A stretch of 64,000 nt of DNA from MVRV01 sp964646755 (GCA_964646755.1 CAZYIE010000008.1:27386-91385); one strand, 5' to 3'. Shown: positions 43,024-52,453, counted from the stretch's first letter. Notes: generated from the letters alone by a model not told the origin. Numbers and translations: made by a program.

Positions 43024-45222
43024 TCAACGACCTTCACTTAATTCAAACAGACCTTCGATGTCAATAATTAAACCAATTCTCCCATCACCCAAAATTGCAC
43101 CACCGGCAACACCTTTGATACTTTTCAGGCCTTCGCCAAGGCTCTTGACGACTACCTCCGCTTTGCCAATAATTCTATCAACCAACAAACATTTGGAACC
43201 GCTTTCGCTATCCACCACAACAACAATACCATCCCATGGTTCTCTATGTTTGGGCTCAATATTAAATATCTCGTATAGCCTGATTAGGGGCATTAAACGC
43301 CCCATCGCATTGAGCATTTCCCCTTTGCCAACTATGTTGGTATAAGCTTCAATAGAGGGCCTTAATGCCTGGCGAATTGATAACGTCGGCAAAATATAAC
43401 TTTCTGTTCCCACTTTTACTATCATACCATCAATAATGGCCAAAGTTAGGGGGAATCGAGTAATAAAAGTAGTTCCAACACCGACAGCGCTTTCAATTTC
43501 AATTTTGCCTCGCAGTTTCTCTACGGCTTGACGCACAACATCCATACCCACACCACGACCGGACACATCCGTAACCTTTTCCGCCGTCGATAAACCGGGC
43601 AGGAAAATAAATTTGAATATCTCCGAATCGGTAAGACCTTCTGCAGTCGAAATCATGCCATTCTTCAGTGCTTTCTGCAATATTTTGTTTTTATCAAGGC
43701 CTTTCCCATCATCTGTTATTTCAATTACTACATTACCGCCTCGATGATATGCTTTTAACTGAATTAATCCTTTTTCTGATTTACCTTGTTGTATCCTAAC
43801 TTCCGGGGTTTCCAAACCATGATCTACTGAATTGCGAATCATATGCACAAGAGGATTGTAAATTTCATCTACCATATTTCGGTCTATTTCCGTATCTTCT
43901 CCAATTAATTCTACCGAAATATTTTTGCCCGCATTTTTTGCTAAATCCCGCACGAGTCGAGTCAAACGCTGAAATGTCTGCTTGATTGGTATCATTCTTA
44001 AAGTCATAGAAACCTGTTGCAGGGTTGATGTAATCCGGAAAAATTGCGAAATATCTCTTGTTAACTGCTTATCGGCATTCAGTTGATTTTTTAAATCCTG
44101 TTGAATCATGGACTGAGTAATGACCAACTCACCCACCATATCTATTAAATCGTCAAGTTTTGTTGTATCGACGCGAATCGTGGTTAGATCTGTTACCTGT
44201 TCAACTTGTTTCCGCAATGCCTGTGATACCTGTTTGGGCTTAACAATCCCTTCTTCAATTAAAGTTTGACCGATTTTTTTATCCGGTGAGCCCTCATTTA
44301 TCTTGAGAGCTTGATCCAGTTTATCTTTGGAAATTACTCCTTCGCTCACAAGGATTTCTCCGACTTTTTTATCGCCCATGTTGGAATCAAACCCTTGTTC
44401 AATTCTGCTGATTCTTGTTTTCAGAGCAGGAATATCCAATGCGGATTCATCAACCTTCTTCCCTTCCAAGGTATCTCGGAGCTGGCCGATTAATGTTTTT
44501 AAGGCATCAGAACCGTCTAAAACCACATCAATTAGAGGCGCTGTAACCGATATTTCACCGTTTCTTGCTTTATCCAGAAGATTCTCTAAGCTATGAGCCA
44601 AAGAGCGAATTTTTTCTAAATTAAGAAAGCTTGCTACGCCTTTTATAGAATGAAACGGTCGAAATATAGTATTGATATATTCCTTGTTTTCCGGCTCATT
44701 TTCCAAATTCAAAATATTAACTTCAATTTCCTCAATGTACTCCAGCCCTTCTGCAATAAAATCTCGCATCAAAGATTCATCTTGGACTTGAAGTGGTTCT
44801 TCTTTTACCTCCGAAACATTTGTCTCTATAGATTGTGTTGCGAGAGAAGAATCACTACCGGAAAAAGCAACCCCAGTGATTGCAACTATTTTCCCCATGA
44901 ATTCTTGAATGCTGCCGTCATATTTGCCCGTGTTTTTAACACTATCGGCAATTTGCTGCATTAAACGGATTCCCTCTTCCAGCAAATCAGCTGCTTGATT
45001 TTTGTCTTTAATCATATCCAGAATAATTTTTTCCAGAATTTGACTCAAGCCCATAGCGCAACTATTTAACTGTGGTATTTTAATTTTCTGGGATTCATTG
45101 ATGATACTTTCGAGATTATTAAGTAGTTTTCCCGCAGTAGGGATATCAATATTTTTGCAATCTAAAAAAAGATATTCTTGTGCTAATTCATCCAACAAGC
45201 TAAGCATTGCATCATAGTTCAT
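43024..45222 (-). CDS. cheA: Chemotaxis histidine kinase CheA with extra N-terminal and tandem-repeat segments
   Basis: CheA phosphorylates CheY and CheB. The Hpt domain (about residues 150-250) holds H191 in RPFHSIKGVASF. Dimerisation, ATPase (MIRNSVDHGLETPE, DDGKGLDKNKI, GRGVGMDVVR) and CheW-like domains follow to residue 732. Two features are unusual. Residues 1-120 form a helical domain without a phosphorylatable His, resembling a degenerate Hpt. Residues 287-309 and 317-340 are two copies of a short repeat with the pattern GxxLxxxGxxxxxxxxxAL, like those at the N-terminus of some type II/IV secretion ATPases. No cheW or receptor gene lies nearby. Confidence 0.95.
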   Translation of the reverse strand: MNYDAMLSLLDELAQEYLFLDCKNIDIPTAGKLLNNLESIINESQKIKIPQLNSCAMGLSQILEKIILDMIKDKNQAADLLEEGIRLMQQIADSVKNTGKYDGSIQEFMGKIVAITGVAFSGSDSSLATQSIETNVSEVKEEPLQVQDESLMRDFIAEGLEYIEEIEVNILNLENEPENKEYINTIFRPFHSIKGVASFLNLEKIRSLAHSLENLLDKARNGEISVTAPLIDVVLDGSDALKTLIGQLRDTLEGKKVDESALDIPALKTRISRIEQGFDSNMGDKKVGEILVSEGVISKDKLDQALKINEGSPDKKIGQTLIEEGIVKPKQVSQALRKQVEQVTDLTTIRVDTTKLDDLIDMVGELVITQSMIQQDLKNQLNADKQLTRDISQFFRITSTLQQVSMTLRMIPIKQTFQRLTRLVRDLAKNAGKNISVELIGEDTEIDRNMVDEIYNPLVHMIRNSVDHGLETPEVRIQQGKSEKGLIQLKAYHRGGNVVIEITDDGKGLDKNKILQKALKNGMISTAEGLTDSEIFKFIFLPGLSTAEKVTDVSGRGVGMDVVRQAVEKLRGKIEIESAVGVGTTFITRFPLTLAIIDGMIVKVGTESYILPTLSIRQALRPSIEAYTNIVGKGEMLNAMGRLMPLIRLYEIFNIEPKHREPWDGIVVVVDSESGSKCLLVDRIIGKAEVVVKSLGEGLKSIKGVAGGAILGDGRIGLIIDIEGLFELSEGR

Positions 45223-45224
45223 AC

Positions 45225-46256
45225 TTACACCATTTTAATTATTTCTGAGGGTATCATTTCTAAAGAAACAACCTTATCGGCCGCACCTAATTTTATCGCT
45301 TCTTTGGGCATACCGAAAACAACACATGATTTTTCATCTTGAGCAATTGTACTCGCACCCTTGTTTTTCATTTCCAGAAGCCCTTCAGCACCATCAGACC
45401 CCATACCGGTAAGAATTACGCCGATAGCATTGGCTCCTGCATATTGAGCAGTTGACTTAAAAAGCACATCAACTGCGGGACGCTGATGATGAACCATCGG
45501 TCCTGTTTTAACTTCTACATAATAACGGGCGCCACTTCTTCTTAAAATCATATGAAAATTGCCGGGAGCAACTAAAGCCGTACCGGGGATAACAGAATCA
45601 TTGTCTTCGGCTTCTTTTACCGATATCTGGCAAAGATCGTTGAGTCGCGCGGCAAATGCCGTTGTAAAATTTGCCGGCATATGCTGAACGATAACAATGC
45701 CTGGCGAATTGGGAGGCATTTTTATTAATACTTTTTTTAAAGCTTCCGTCCCTCCGGTGGAAGCACCGATAGCAATGATTTTGTTTGTAGTCTGGGTTAA
45801 AGCTTTAATAGGTTCGTAATCAGGAACATTAGCATCTGAGGTGGAATCCCTCTTTGTTAACGTCACTCTTGATGCGGCCCTAATCTTTTCAACCAACTGG
45901 GCAGACATGTCCCCGACACTATATGCAGTTCCCGGTTTACCGATAACATCAACCGCCCCGATATCCATTGCTTCCAGAGTTAACTTACCGCCTTTGGGTG
46001 TCAATGAACTGACAATAATTGTCGGCACCGGATAATATTTCATTAACTTCTTCAAGAAGGTGAGTCCATCCATGCGGGGCATTTCAATATCCAGAGTGAT
46101 AACATCCGGCTTTAGAGTGACTATCTTGTCGCGGGCGACATATGGATCCGGCGCAACACCAACGACCTCTATATCTGAATATTTAGAAAGTTCTTCCGAA
46201 AATATCTTTCTTACTATTGCCGAGTCGTCAACTATAAGAACTTTTATTTTACTCAA
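45225..46256 (-). CDS. cheB: Chemotaxis protein-glutamate methylesterase CheB
   Basis: CheB removes methyl groups from chemoreceptors when phosphorylated. The receiver domain (residues 1-120) has DD at 11-12 and the site D55 in TLDIEMPRMDG. The C-terminal esterase has the catalytic Ser in IGASTGGTEAL, the His in IVQHMPANFTTAFA and the Asp in TGMGSDGAEGL. Length 343 is normal. The gap to cheA is 2 bases; a 114-base gap separates it from the cheX copy upstream. Confidence 0.96.
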   Translation of the reverse strand: MSKIKVLIVDDSAIVRKIFSEELSKYSDIEVVGVAPDPYVARDKIVTLKPDVITLDIEMPRMDGLTFLKKLMKYYPVPTIIVSSLTPKGGKLTLEAMDIGAVDVIGKPGTAYSVGDMSAQLVEKIRAASRVTLTKRDSTSDANVPDYEPIKALTQTTNKIIAIGASTGGTEALKKVLIKMPPNSPGIVIVQHMPANFTTAFAARLNDLCQISVKEAEDNDSVIPGTALVAPGNFHMILRRSGARYYVEVKTGPMVHHQRPAVDVLFKSTAQYAGANAIGVILTGMGSDGAEGLLEMKNKGASTIAQDEKSCVVFGMPKEAIKLGAADKVVSLEMIPSEIIKMV

Positions 46257-46370
46257 TTCACCCTACCTCTGGAAAAGTTAAGTAATTTTGTACCATTTTT
46301 ATCTACACAACAAAACCATTATAATTTATGAAGCAATATCTCAATAACAGTTACATGTAATGCCTTAAAT

Positions 46371-46823
46371 TCAAGACATTCTCATTTTTACTCCCAGCAG
46401 ACTTTCATTTGATTCAAAAGACAAGCTCCAGGCGGTATCACTTACGGCTATTTCTTGCGTTGCAAACACTCCAGATTCATTTTTAAATACGGGGATGGAA
46501 AGATCAAATACTTTCGATGAGTCGTACTTTTGCAAAAAATTCCCCCCCATCATGTTTACAGCTTCTTTTGCACAATCTTCAATTAGTTTTGGGGTTACTC
46601 CGCTCTCATCAACACCAAGCATGTTTTGCACCATAGCGGCGGCCAAATCGCGTGCAAAGAATACATCTATATTGCCTTTTATCGGTCCGGTAAAGTTAAT
46701 AGATGCAATCATGTCGTATTTGACATCTTCATCCACCGGTTCAAGAAAAACGAAGAACATTTTTTCAAATACTTCAAAAATCGCATTCATCAGATGTTCT
46801 TGTATCTTCTTTGTATTCTCCAT
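46371..46823 (-). CDS. cheX: CheX-family CheY-P phosphatase, copy 2
   Basis: The 150-residue protein has the CheX/CheC-type ExxN motif as EAVN (residues 87-90), followed by MMGGNFLQ, and an early ASINFTGPIKGNIDVFFA strand region. The start ATG at 46823 has AGGAG 9 bases before it and lies inside the preceding cheY, giving an unusually long 50-base overlap in another frame. This suggests tight coupling of a CheY with its phosphatase. It is less similar to canonical CheX than the copy at 42088-42549, so its exact target is uncertain. Confidence 0.82.
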   Translation of the reverse strand: MENTKKIQEHLMNAIFEVFEKMFFVFLEPVDEDVKYDMIASINFTGPIKGNIDVFFARDLAAAMVQNMLGVDESGVTPKLIEDCAKEAVNMMGGNFLQKYDSSKVFDLSIPVFKNESGVFATQEIAVSDTAWSLSFESNESLLGVKMRMS

Positions 46824-47205
46824 TTTCGGAAACTCCTATGACTTGATGAAGGACTTTTCTTATATCTTCCGGCAAAAAAGGCTTTTTAATAAAACCTTTT
46901 GCCCCGCGATTAAAAGCTTCCTGCATACGCTCGGAACTTCCTTCTGTTGTGATCATGATTACAGGAATTTCTTTTAAAGTTTCATTTTTCTTTAATTGAT
47001 CCAAAAGTTCCAGACCATTTACTTCCGGCATGTTTATATCAGAGATTATGACATCAACCCAATTTTCAGAAAGGACTTCCATGGCTTCTCTCCCATTTCC
47101 GGCCTGCAAACATTGATCCATTTGAAATCCGGAAATAGTTACAATTTTCTTAATAACCGCCCTCATGGCGGCGGAATCATCTACTATTAACACATTGAAT
47201 GACAT
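46774..47205 (-). CDS. CheY-like response regulator, copy 2
   Basis: This receiver protein has the acidic pair IVDDS (residues 7-11), D56 in VIISDINMPEVNGLELL, T in MITTEGS and K in GFIKKPF. At 143 residues it carries a C-terminal tail of about 20 polar residues not seen in the other CheY. The tail is encoded in the 50-base overlap with the CheX-type gene. It lies after the HDOD gene in the che unit. It could act as a phosphate sink, or control the HDOD protein or another output. Confidence 0.9.
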   Translation of the reverse strand: MSFNVLIVDDSAAMRAVIKKIVTISGFQMDQCLQAGNGREAMEVLSENWVDVIISDINMPEVNGLELLDQLKKNETLKEIPVIMITTEGSSERMQEAFNRGAKGFIKKPFLPEDIRKVLHQVIGVSENGEYKEDTRTSDECDF

Positions 47206-47244
47206 AACGTCACCTTCCCTTTTTAAGTTCGACTACGTTATTTA

Positions 47245-48096
47245 TCATATAATACTGATGAGTTCTTTGGCATGGTTCAAATCGTCCGACAGCAAAACCA
47301 TACTCATTTCCAAATCCTTCATTCTTAAATTGAATTTCTTTAATACTTGGCTGACCGCACGGTAAGACAGCCCGTCAACACCACCCCCGAAACCCAACAT
47401 CAAACAAGCTTGATCAGCAATATAAACAATCCAAGGCATCATCTTTTCTTCTTTTTCCAATAAATCCGGTCGATGATGGAAAGATATAGCCTCTATAATT
47501 TCTGTCGGAAATTTCCAGTATGCCGCAATTTTGCCCCCTAAATCTGCATGATTGATTCCTATGACCATTTCTTCAGCGTCTAAAAAAGATATGTTTTGAT
47601 CTGACACCAGTCCGGATATTTTCACCAGAGAATCACGAACAAATTCACCCATGATAATTTTTCCCACATCATGAAGAAGTGCAGCGGTATAAAGAGTGGT
47701 ATCTTCGTGTCCGGTTATTTTTTTGGAAATAATCTGCGACATCAGAGCTACGGCCACAGAATGTTCCCATAAATCCGTCACCTTATCAAAGTAGCCGGGG
47801 GCGCCTTTTTTATAATATTTAGAAACACCAGCTGTCTGAATTGCTCTCAATAAGTTTTGTTGACCAAGATAAACTACGGCATCGTTGATGTTGCTGATTT
47901 TATGCCGCGGCCCGAAATAAGCAGAATTGGCCATTTTTAAAATATTTGCAGTTATAGACGGATCAAATTTAATGACGTTGGCTACTTCAGTGACAGAATA
48001 ATCCGGTTTCGTCAGTAACTGAGCCACCTTGTTGCCAGTTGCCGGAAATGCGGGAATTGTATTTATTGATTTTAATATGCGATCAACTGTTTTCAT
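47245..48096 (-). CDS. HDOD-domain signalling protein
   Basis: The 283-residue protein is an HDOD protein: LKSINTIPAFPATGNKVAQL at the start and DPSITANILKMANSAYFGPR near residues 45-64. Unlike many HDOD proteins it retains an HD pair in AALLHDVGKIIMGEF (about 138-152) and FHHRPDLLEKE near 206-216, so metal binding or residual hydrolase activity is possible. HDOD proteins occur with receivers in signalling and c-di-GMP contexts, but their reaction is generally unknown. It overlaps cheD by 4 bases within the chemotaxis unit. Confidence 0.88.
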   Translation of the reverse strand: MKTVDRILKSINTIPAFPATGNKVAQLLTKPDYSVTEVANVIKFDPSITANILKMANSAYFGPRHKISNINDAVVYLGQQNLLRAIQTAGVSKYYKKGAPGYFDKVTDLWEHSVAVALMSQIISKKITGHEDTTLYTAALLHDVGKIIMGEFVRDSLVKISGLVSDQNISFLDAEEMVIGINHADLGGKIAAYWKFPTEIIEAISFHHRPDLLEKEEKMMPWIVYIADQACLMLGFGGGVDGLSYRAVSQVLKKFNLRMKDLEMSMVLLSDDLNHAKELISII

Positions 48097-48575
48097 AATT
48101 CTTTCATTTCACCCCCGGAAGTGCGGACAAAAACTTTACCAGTGGATATTTCTAAACGAACAGTACGATTATAATTCAGACCTATATCTTCCTTGTCAAT
48201 CATGACATTATTCTTCCAAAATATTTTCCGCATTGCCATAATATTTTTCTGCCCGATACGGAAAAAATTAGTGTCATCCAATATGCTGGCTCCACCGGCT
48301 GCTTTCACAACCATTCTCTTCTTATCTGCACCCAACTTATAACATGACTTGAATAACAGCGGTATACCTGTATCGGCGAACATCTCCGGATTTTCCCTGG
48401 CCTTATTTTGATCCAGACTGGATTCAGGCAACATGTAATGTAACATACCTCCGACTTTGGCAATTGGATCAAAAACAACTATTCCTATACAGGAACCTAA
48501 GGCATAAGTTATAATTACATCGTCGGCATTATTGCTAACTTTAATATCAGATATTCCTACAATTAAATCACTCAT
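48093..48575 (-). CDS. cheD: Chemoreceptor glutamine deamidase CheD
   Basis: CheD deamidates chemoreceptor glutamines and, in many species, is a partner of CheC or CheX-type phosphatases. The catalytic Cys is in YALGSCIGIVVFDP (about residues 24-37) and the His in GGMLHYMLPES (42-52). The later part has VVKAAGGASILDDT and VRLEISTGKVFVRTSGGE, both typical. Length 160 is normal. It lies between cheR and the HDOD gene, 4 bases after cheR. Confidence 0.95.
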   Translation of the reverse strand: MSDLIVGISDIKVSNNADDVIITYALGSCIGIVVFDPIAKVGGMLHYMLPESSLDQNKARENPEMFADTGIPLLFKSCYKLGADKKRMVVKAAGGASILDDTNFFRIGQKNIMAMRKIFWKNNVMIDKEDIGLNYNRTVRLEISTGKVFVRTSGGEMKEL

Positions 48576-48579
48576 ATAA

Positions 48580-49407
48580 TCACTTTTGATAGACGCTAGG
48601 TTCTATATATTTAAAAGGATGTTTTAAACTAGTTAAGCTTTCCGAATGTCCGACAAAAAAATAGCCGTCTTTTTTTAAACTACCATAATACTTATTAACC
48701 AACTTTGTTTGAGTAACCTTATCAAAATAAATCATCACATTGCGGCAAAATATTACATCATAATTAGAGTCTGAAGGAAATTCATCCATCAGATTAAACC
48801 TTTTAAAAGCAATCATATCTTTAATATTTTTTTTAATCCGGTAGTACCCTTCAGAACGGCCATTTCCTATTTGAAAATATTTTCCCAAGACAGAGGCACT
48901 GATCTTTTTTACTCTTTCTTCAGCATAAATTGCCGCTTCCGCTACTCGCAATACTTTTGTGGAAATATCAGTAGCAAGAATTTTAGCATCCAATGGCCTC
49001 ATTCCGGCTACTTCCTTTATCGTTATGGCAATCGTGTATGGCTCTTCTCCCGTAGAACAACCTGCAGACCAAACATTAATTCTGGGAAGAGCACCGCCGT
49101 TACCTGCCTTTTCCAGTATTGATGACACAATAGCCCGTAATCGGACAAAATGACTTTCTTCGCGGAAAAATGACGTTAAATTGGTAGAAATGGAATCGAT
49201 CATTGCGATCAATTCGTCTTTACCACCAACTGTTGTCACATATTGGTAATAATCACTGAAAGATTTATAGCTTCCCCCCCGCAATCGAGCACCAAGACGG
49301 GCTTTTACTAATTCTCTTTTACCTTCATGAAGATTTATTCCACATTGTTCGTAAACGAGTTTACTAATTTTTTCAAATTCGCTATCTTTAAGATCGAATT
49401 GCATCAT
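48580..49407 (-). CDS. cheR: Chemotaxis protein methyltransferase CheR
   Basis: CheR methylates chemoreceptors with S-adenosylmethionine. The N-terminal helical domain starts with FEKISKLVYEQCGINLHEGK. The SAM-binding domain has INVWSAGCSTGEEPYTIAIT (about residues 110-129), followed by KILATDISTKVLRVAEAAIY and the YDVIFCRNVMIYFD motif. Length 275 is normal. It is first in the che unit. The 261-base region upstream is shared with the divergent NtrC-type gene at 49669; I find no consensus sigma-54 or sigma-28 promoter in it. Confidence 0.96.
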   Translation of the reverse strand: MMQFDLKDSEFEKISKLVYEQCGINLHEGKRELVKARLGARLRGGSYKSFSDYYQYVTTVGGKDELIAMIDSISTNLTSFFREESHFVRLRAIVSSILEKAGNGGALPRINVWSAGCSTGEEPYTIAITIKEVAGMRPLDAKILATDISTKVLRVAEAAIYAEERVKKISASVLGKYFQIGNGRSEGYYRIKKNIKDMIAFKRFNLMDEFPSDSNYDVIFCRNVMIYFDKVTQTKLVNKYYGSLKKDGYFFVGHSESLTSLKHPFKYIEPSVYQK

Positions 49408-49668
49408 ATGCTATCATTTGCCAGATTTTAATATTATTAAAATTACCACAATAAGTTATTCATTTTTAAACTTAATTCTAAGCTGTATATACACCTTTGT
49501 AAAGAAAAAAAAGGGTTATTACTAAATATTCTGTTCAGGTAAATAATATTCTATCAGTGATGATTGTTTTTTGACGCTTCTTCAATTGTTTACTATTGTT
49601 TTTTAGGTTTTTTTATTTTAAGATAATTTCCCTGCAACAATTCTATAATAACAACTATTGGAAATGAC

Positions 49669-51060
49669 ATGAAACAAGGTAAAATTCTCATCGCTGATGA
49701 CAATGAGTTCAATAGAGACAGCCTCGCTCAATTACTTAAAGAAGATGGGCATGAAGTTAAAACTGCCTGTGATGGAAGGGAAGGAATTGAAGCATTCCTG
49801 GAAGATAGATTTGATCTGGTAATTACTGACCTGCGAATGCCCAACGTTGACGGATTGGAATTCCTTAAATTCCTTAAGAACAGCAATAGCGATAATATTG
49901 TCATCATGATTACAGGCTACGGCACAATAAATTTAGCCGTGGAATCGATGAAACTGGGGGCTTTCGATTTCATTACTAAACCTATCAAAGAAGATATTGT
50001 TAAATTATCAGTGAATCGAGCCCTGTCTTTTGCCAAATTACACGAAGAAAACATTTCTCTTAAGGAACATCTCCACGCGAGACAAAAGTTTGACAAAATT
50101 ATTGGTTACAGCGATTGCATGAAAAAAGTTTTCGACACCATAGACAAGGTTTCCGCTTCCGACAGCACAATACTTATTGACGGTGAAAGTGGTACGGGTA
50201 AAGAATTGGTCGCCCGCGCCATTCATTTTAAAAGTGACAGAAATGATCAGCCCTTGATCGCCGTCAACTGTGGCGCCATACCTGAAGACTTACTGGAAAG
50301 TGAACTTTTCGGTCATGAAAAAGGGGCTTTTACCGGGGCAATTCGCAATAGAATGGGACGGTTTGAGCTTGCTCAAGGTGGAACAATATTTCTCGATGAA
50401 ATTGGTGATATGAGTCCGGCACTGCAAGTTAAAGTTCTTAGAGTAATTCAGGAAAAGCAATTTGAACGGATTGGTGGAATAAAAACAATTAACGCTGATG
50501 TCCGTATTATAACCGCAACCAATCAAAACCTGGAAAAGGCCGTTGCGGAAAAACGATTCCGCGAAGATCTTTTTTATCGCATTAATGTAATCCCCATTCA
50601 TTTACCGGCGCTTCGTGAACGTGGCTCGGATATCATGATTCTGGCAAATCATTTCCTGGTAAATTTTAACATATTAAAGAAGAAAAACGTGAAGCGTATT
50701 GCGCCCGACGTAGTTAATTATTTAAAGCAATATCCCTGGCCGGGTAATGTACGCGAGCTGCAAAACTTGATTGAGATGATTGTAGTTATGAAAGAAGAAG
50801 GCGAAATTTGTGTCGAAGATTTGCCCTTAAAATTTCGCAATGTCAATAAAACAATCGAGAGTAGTTCCAGTATCGAAATAACTGAAGAAGGCATCAATTT
50901 TAATGATCGCGTCAGCCAACTGGAAAGAAATCTTCTGCTGAAAGCTTTGAAAATGAGTGGCGGAGTGAAAAACAGAGCGGCTAAGCTGCTAAATCTTAAC
51001 CGCACTACATTAGTAGAGAAATTAAAAAGACTTAATATCGTTGACGGTTGGATTGATTAA
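49669..51060 (+). CDS. Orphan NtrC-family sigma-54 response regulator
   Basis: The 463-residue protein has a receiver with D54 in LVITDLRMPNVDGLEFL, an AAA+ domain with DGESGTGKELVARAIH, the sigma-54 loop GAFTGA and GGTIFLDEIGDMS, and a C-terminal Fis-like helix-turn-helix KNRAAKLLNLNRTTLVEKLK. All catalytic motifs look intact. No kinase gene adjoins it; the nearest is the FlrB-like one 13 kb away. It is divergent from cheR, so control of chemotaxis or of a distant regulon is possible but not shown. Confidence 0.92.
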   Translation: MKQGKILIADDNEFNRDSLAQLLKEDGHEVKTACDGREGIEAFLEDRFDLVITDLRMPNVDGLEFLKFLKNSNSDNIVIMITGYGTINLAVESMKLGAFDFITKPIKEDIVKLSVNRALSFAKLHEENISLKEHLHARQKFDKIIGYSDCMKKVFDTIDKVSASDSTILIDGESGTGKELVARAIHFKSDRNDQPLIAVNCGAIPEDLLESELFGHEKGAFTGAIRNRMGRFELAQGGTIFLDEIGDMSPALQVKVLRVIQEKQFERIGGIKTINADVRIITATNQNLEKAVAEKRFREDLFYRINVIPIHLPALRERGSDIMILANHFLVNFNILKKKNVKRIAPDVVNYLKQYPWPGNVRELQNLIEMIVVMKEEGEICVEDLPLKFRNVNKTIESSSSIEITEEGINFNDRVSQLERNLLLKALKMSGGVKNRAAKLLNLNRTTLVEKLKRLNIVDGWID

Positions 51061-51158
51061 GGGTCCAAGCACGGGTTTAGCTTAATCAGGTTGATCTTTT
51101 ACTGGAAACGTTTCATTCCGTCAGAAATCCGTTATAAAAACCACTCCAAAATGCAGAA

Positions 51159-51187
51159 AAGGGGTTAGCTGCTTCAGCTAACCCCTT
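51159..51187 (-). terminator. Intrinsic terminator after the initiator tRNA
   Basis: A perfect 13-bp stem with a 3-base loop begins 10 bases after the tRNA 3' end on the minus strand and is followed by TTTTCTGCATTTT. On the plus strand it may also stop transcription from the NtrC-type gene, though the U tract is weaker there. Confidence 0.85.
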
Positions 51188-51196
51188 GTAATTATT

Positions 51197-51273
<77 letters not shown>

Positions 51274-51373
51274 ATATTGCAGTATTCGAAAACGTTGGTT
51301 TTAGACCATTATCTCCAATATTTGTCAAGGAGTTATTTGGGCAATTCCCTTCATAATCAAAAAGTGCACTATG

Positions 51374-52219
51374 TCATTCAGTTATATATCCCATGAGACG
51401 GTATATAAGCTTTGCCGCCATGAAATCCGGGGCGACAATACCGGGGATGGGCGCCAGCTCCACCACATCAAAACCACGAACTGTGCAGGACCGCGAAACT
51501 GTTTTCAGCAAGCGCAGAACATTTTTCCAGTAAAGTCCCCCTGGTTCAGGAGTTCCCGTTGCCGGCATAATAGAAGGATCAAACACATCGAGATCAATGC
51601 TGATAAAAACATCCCCTCTCAAATCCCTGCAAATCGTTTCACACCAGTCTTTATTTTCTAAAACAAATTGCGATGAATAGGATCTGACTTTACTCTGGGG
51701 CAAAAACTCGGCTTCTTCTTTACTCATGCTCCGGATTCCTACCTGAACAAGCGGACAAATCTCGGAAATTCTTCTTGCTACAGAGGCGTGGCTCCATGGG
51801 CTTCCCTGATAGCTCTCCCGTAGGTCCGCATGGGCATCCAATTGCAGCACCATCAATTCCGGGTATTTTTCTTTGAGGGCGTCAACCGCCCCGAAGCTGA
51901 TACTATGTTCACCGCCAAGCATAACCGGTATTTTATCCATTGCCGCAATTCGGGAAATTTTCTTCCGCACAGCACTGACCACATGCTTGGGTCCACGGGC
52001 GTCAATAGACAGGGGCAGTGTTGTATGAATTCCCGTTGTAAAAGTTTCTTTTTTCAGTTCTTCATCGTAGAGCTCCATATTTGTGGAAGCTTCGATGATC
52101 GCCAACGGTCCCCGGCGGCTTCCCGGCTGATACGTTGAAGTTAAATCATAAGGAACGGGAACAACGACAAATAATGCTTTCCGCATTGAACATTCCGGAT
52201 AAATTCCGCCAAAATTCAT
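51374..52219 (-). CDS. speB: Agmatinase-type ureohydrolase
   Basis: This enzyme hydrolyses a guanidino compound to urea with two Mn ions; agmatine to putrescine is the best guess. The ligands are visible: His in GGEHSISFG, the LQLDAHADLR block and the SIDLDVFDPSIMPATGTPEP block. The product is 281 residues from the ATG at 52219, which has GAGGA at good spacing; a GTG five codons upstream would overlap that ribosome site. No arginine decarboxylase or spermidine synthase gene adjoins it, so a related substrate such as guanidinobutyrate or arginine cannot be excluded. Confidence 0.85.
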   Translation of the reverse strand: MNFGGIYPECSMRKALFVVVPVPYDLTSTYQPGSRRGPLAIIEASTNMELYDEELKKETFTTGIHTTLPLSIDARGPKHVVSAVRKKISRIAAMDKIPVMLGGEHSISFGAVDALKEKYPELMVLQLDAHADLRESYQGSPWSHASVARRISEICPLVQVGIRSMSKEEAEFLPQSKVRSYSSQFVLENKDWCETICRDLRGDVFISIDLDVFDPSIMPATGTPEPGGLYWKNVLRLLKTVSRSCTVRGFDVVELAPIPGIVAPDFMAAKLIYRLMGYITE

Positions 52220-52453
52220 AGATCTAATCCTCACATCATTGATAAACAGAAAAACTTAATTGTTTAAAAAGCTAATATTTTCAGCATAGTTAAGTTAGAC
52301 AATCGGGATGAATATTAACAATTGTCTTTAGAAAGATCGGGCTTCCTAGCATACAGATGATAATATGTCCAGTTGTTCATAAACATGAGTTCATCATTTA
52401 TTATCAATACCTGCCTGCCCTTAATAGTGATGGTCTTTATTTTCCCCGTCTAA

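Noticed and set aside
49412..49427. Sigma-54 promoter for cheR
   Set aside because: TGGCAA and AGCAT occur on the minus strand but GG and GC are one base too close, which normally abolishes sigma-54 binding.
52315..52447. Short minus-strand frame after the LpxH-like gene
   Set aside because: It reads as protein-like (YYHLYARKPDLSKDN at the end) but has no early start codon and is closed by a stop just upstream. It may be a remnant, too weak to list.
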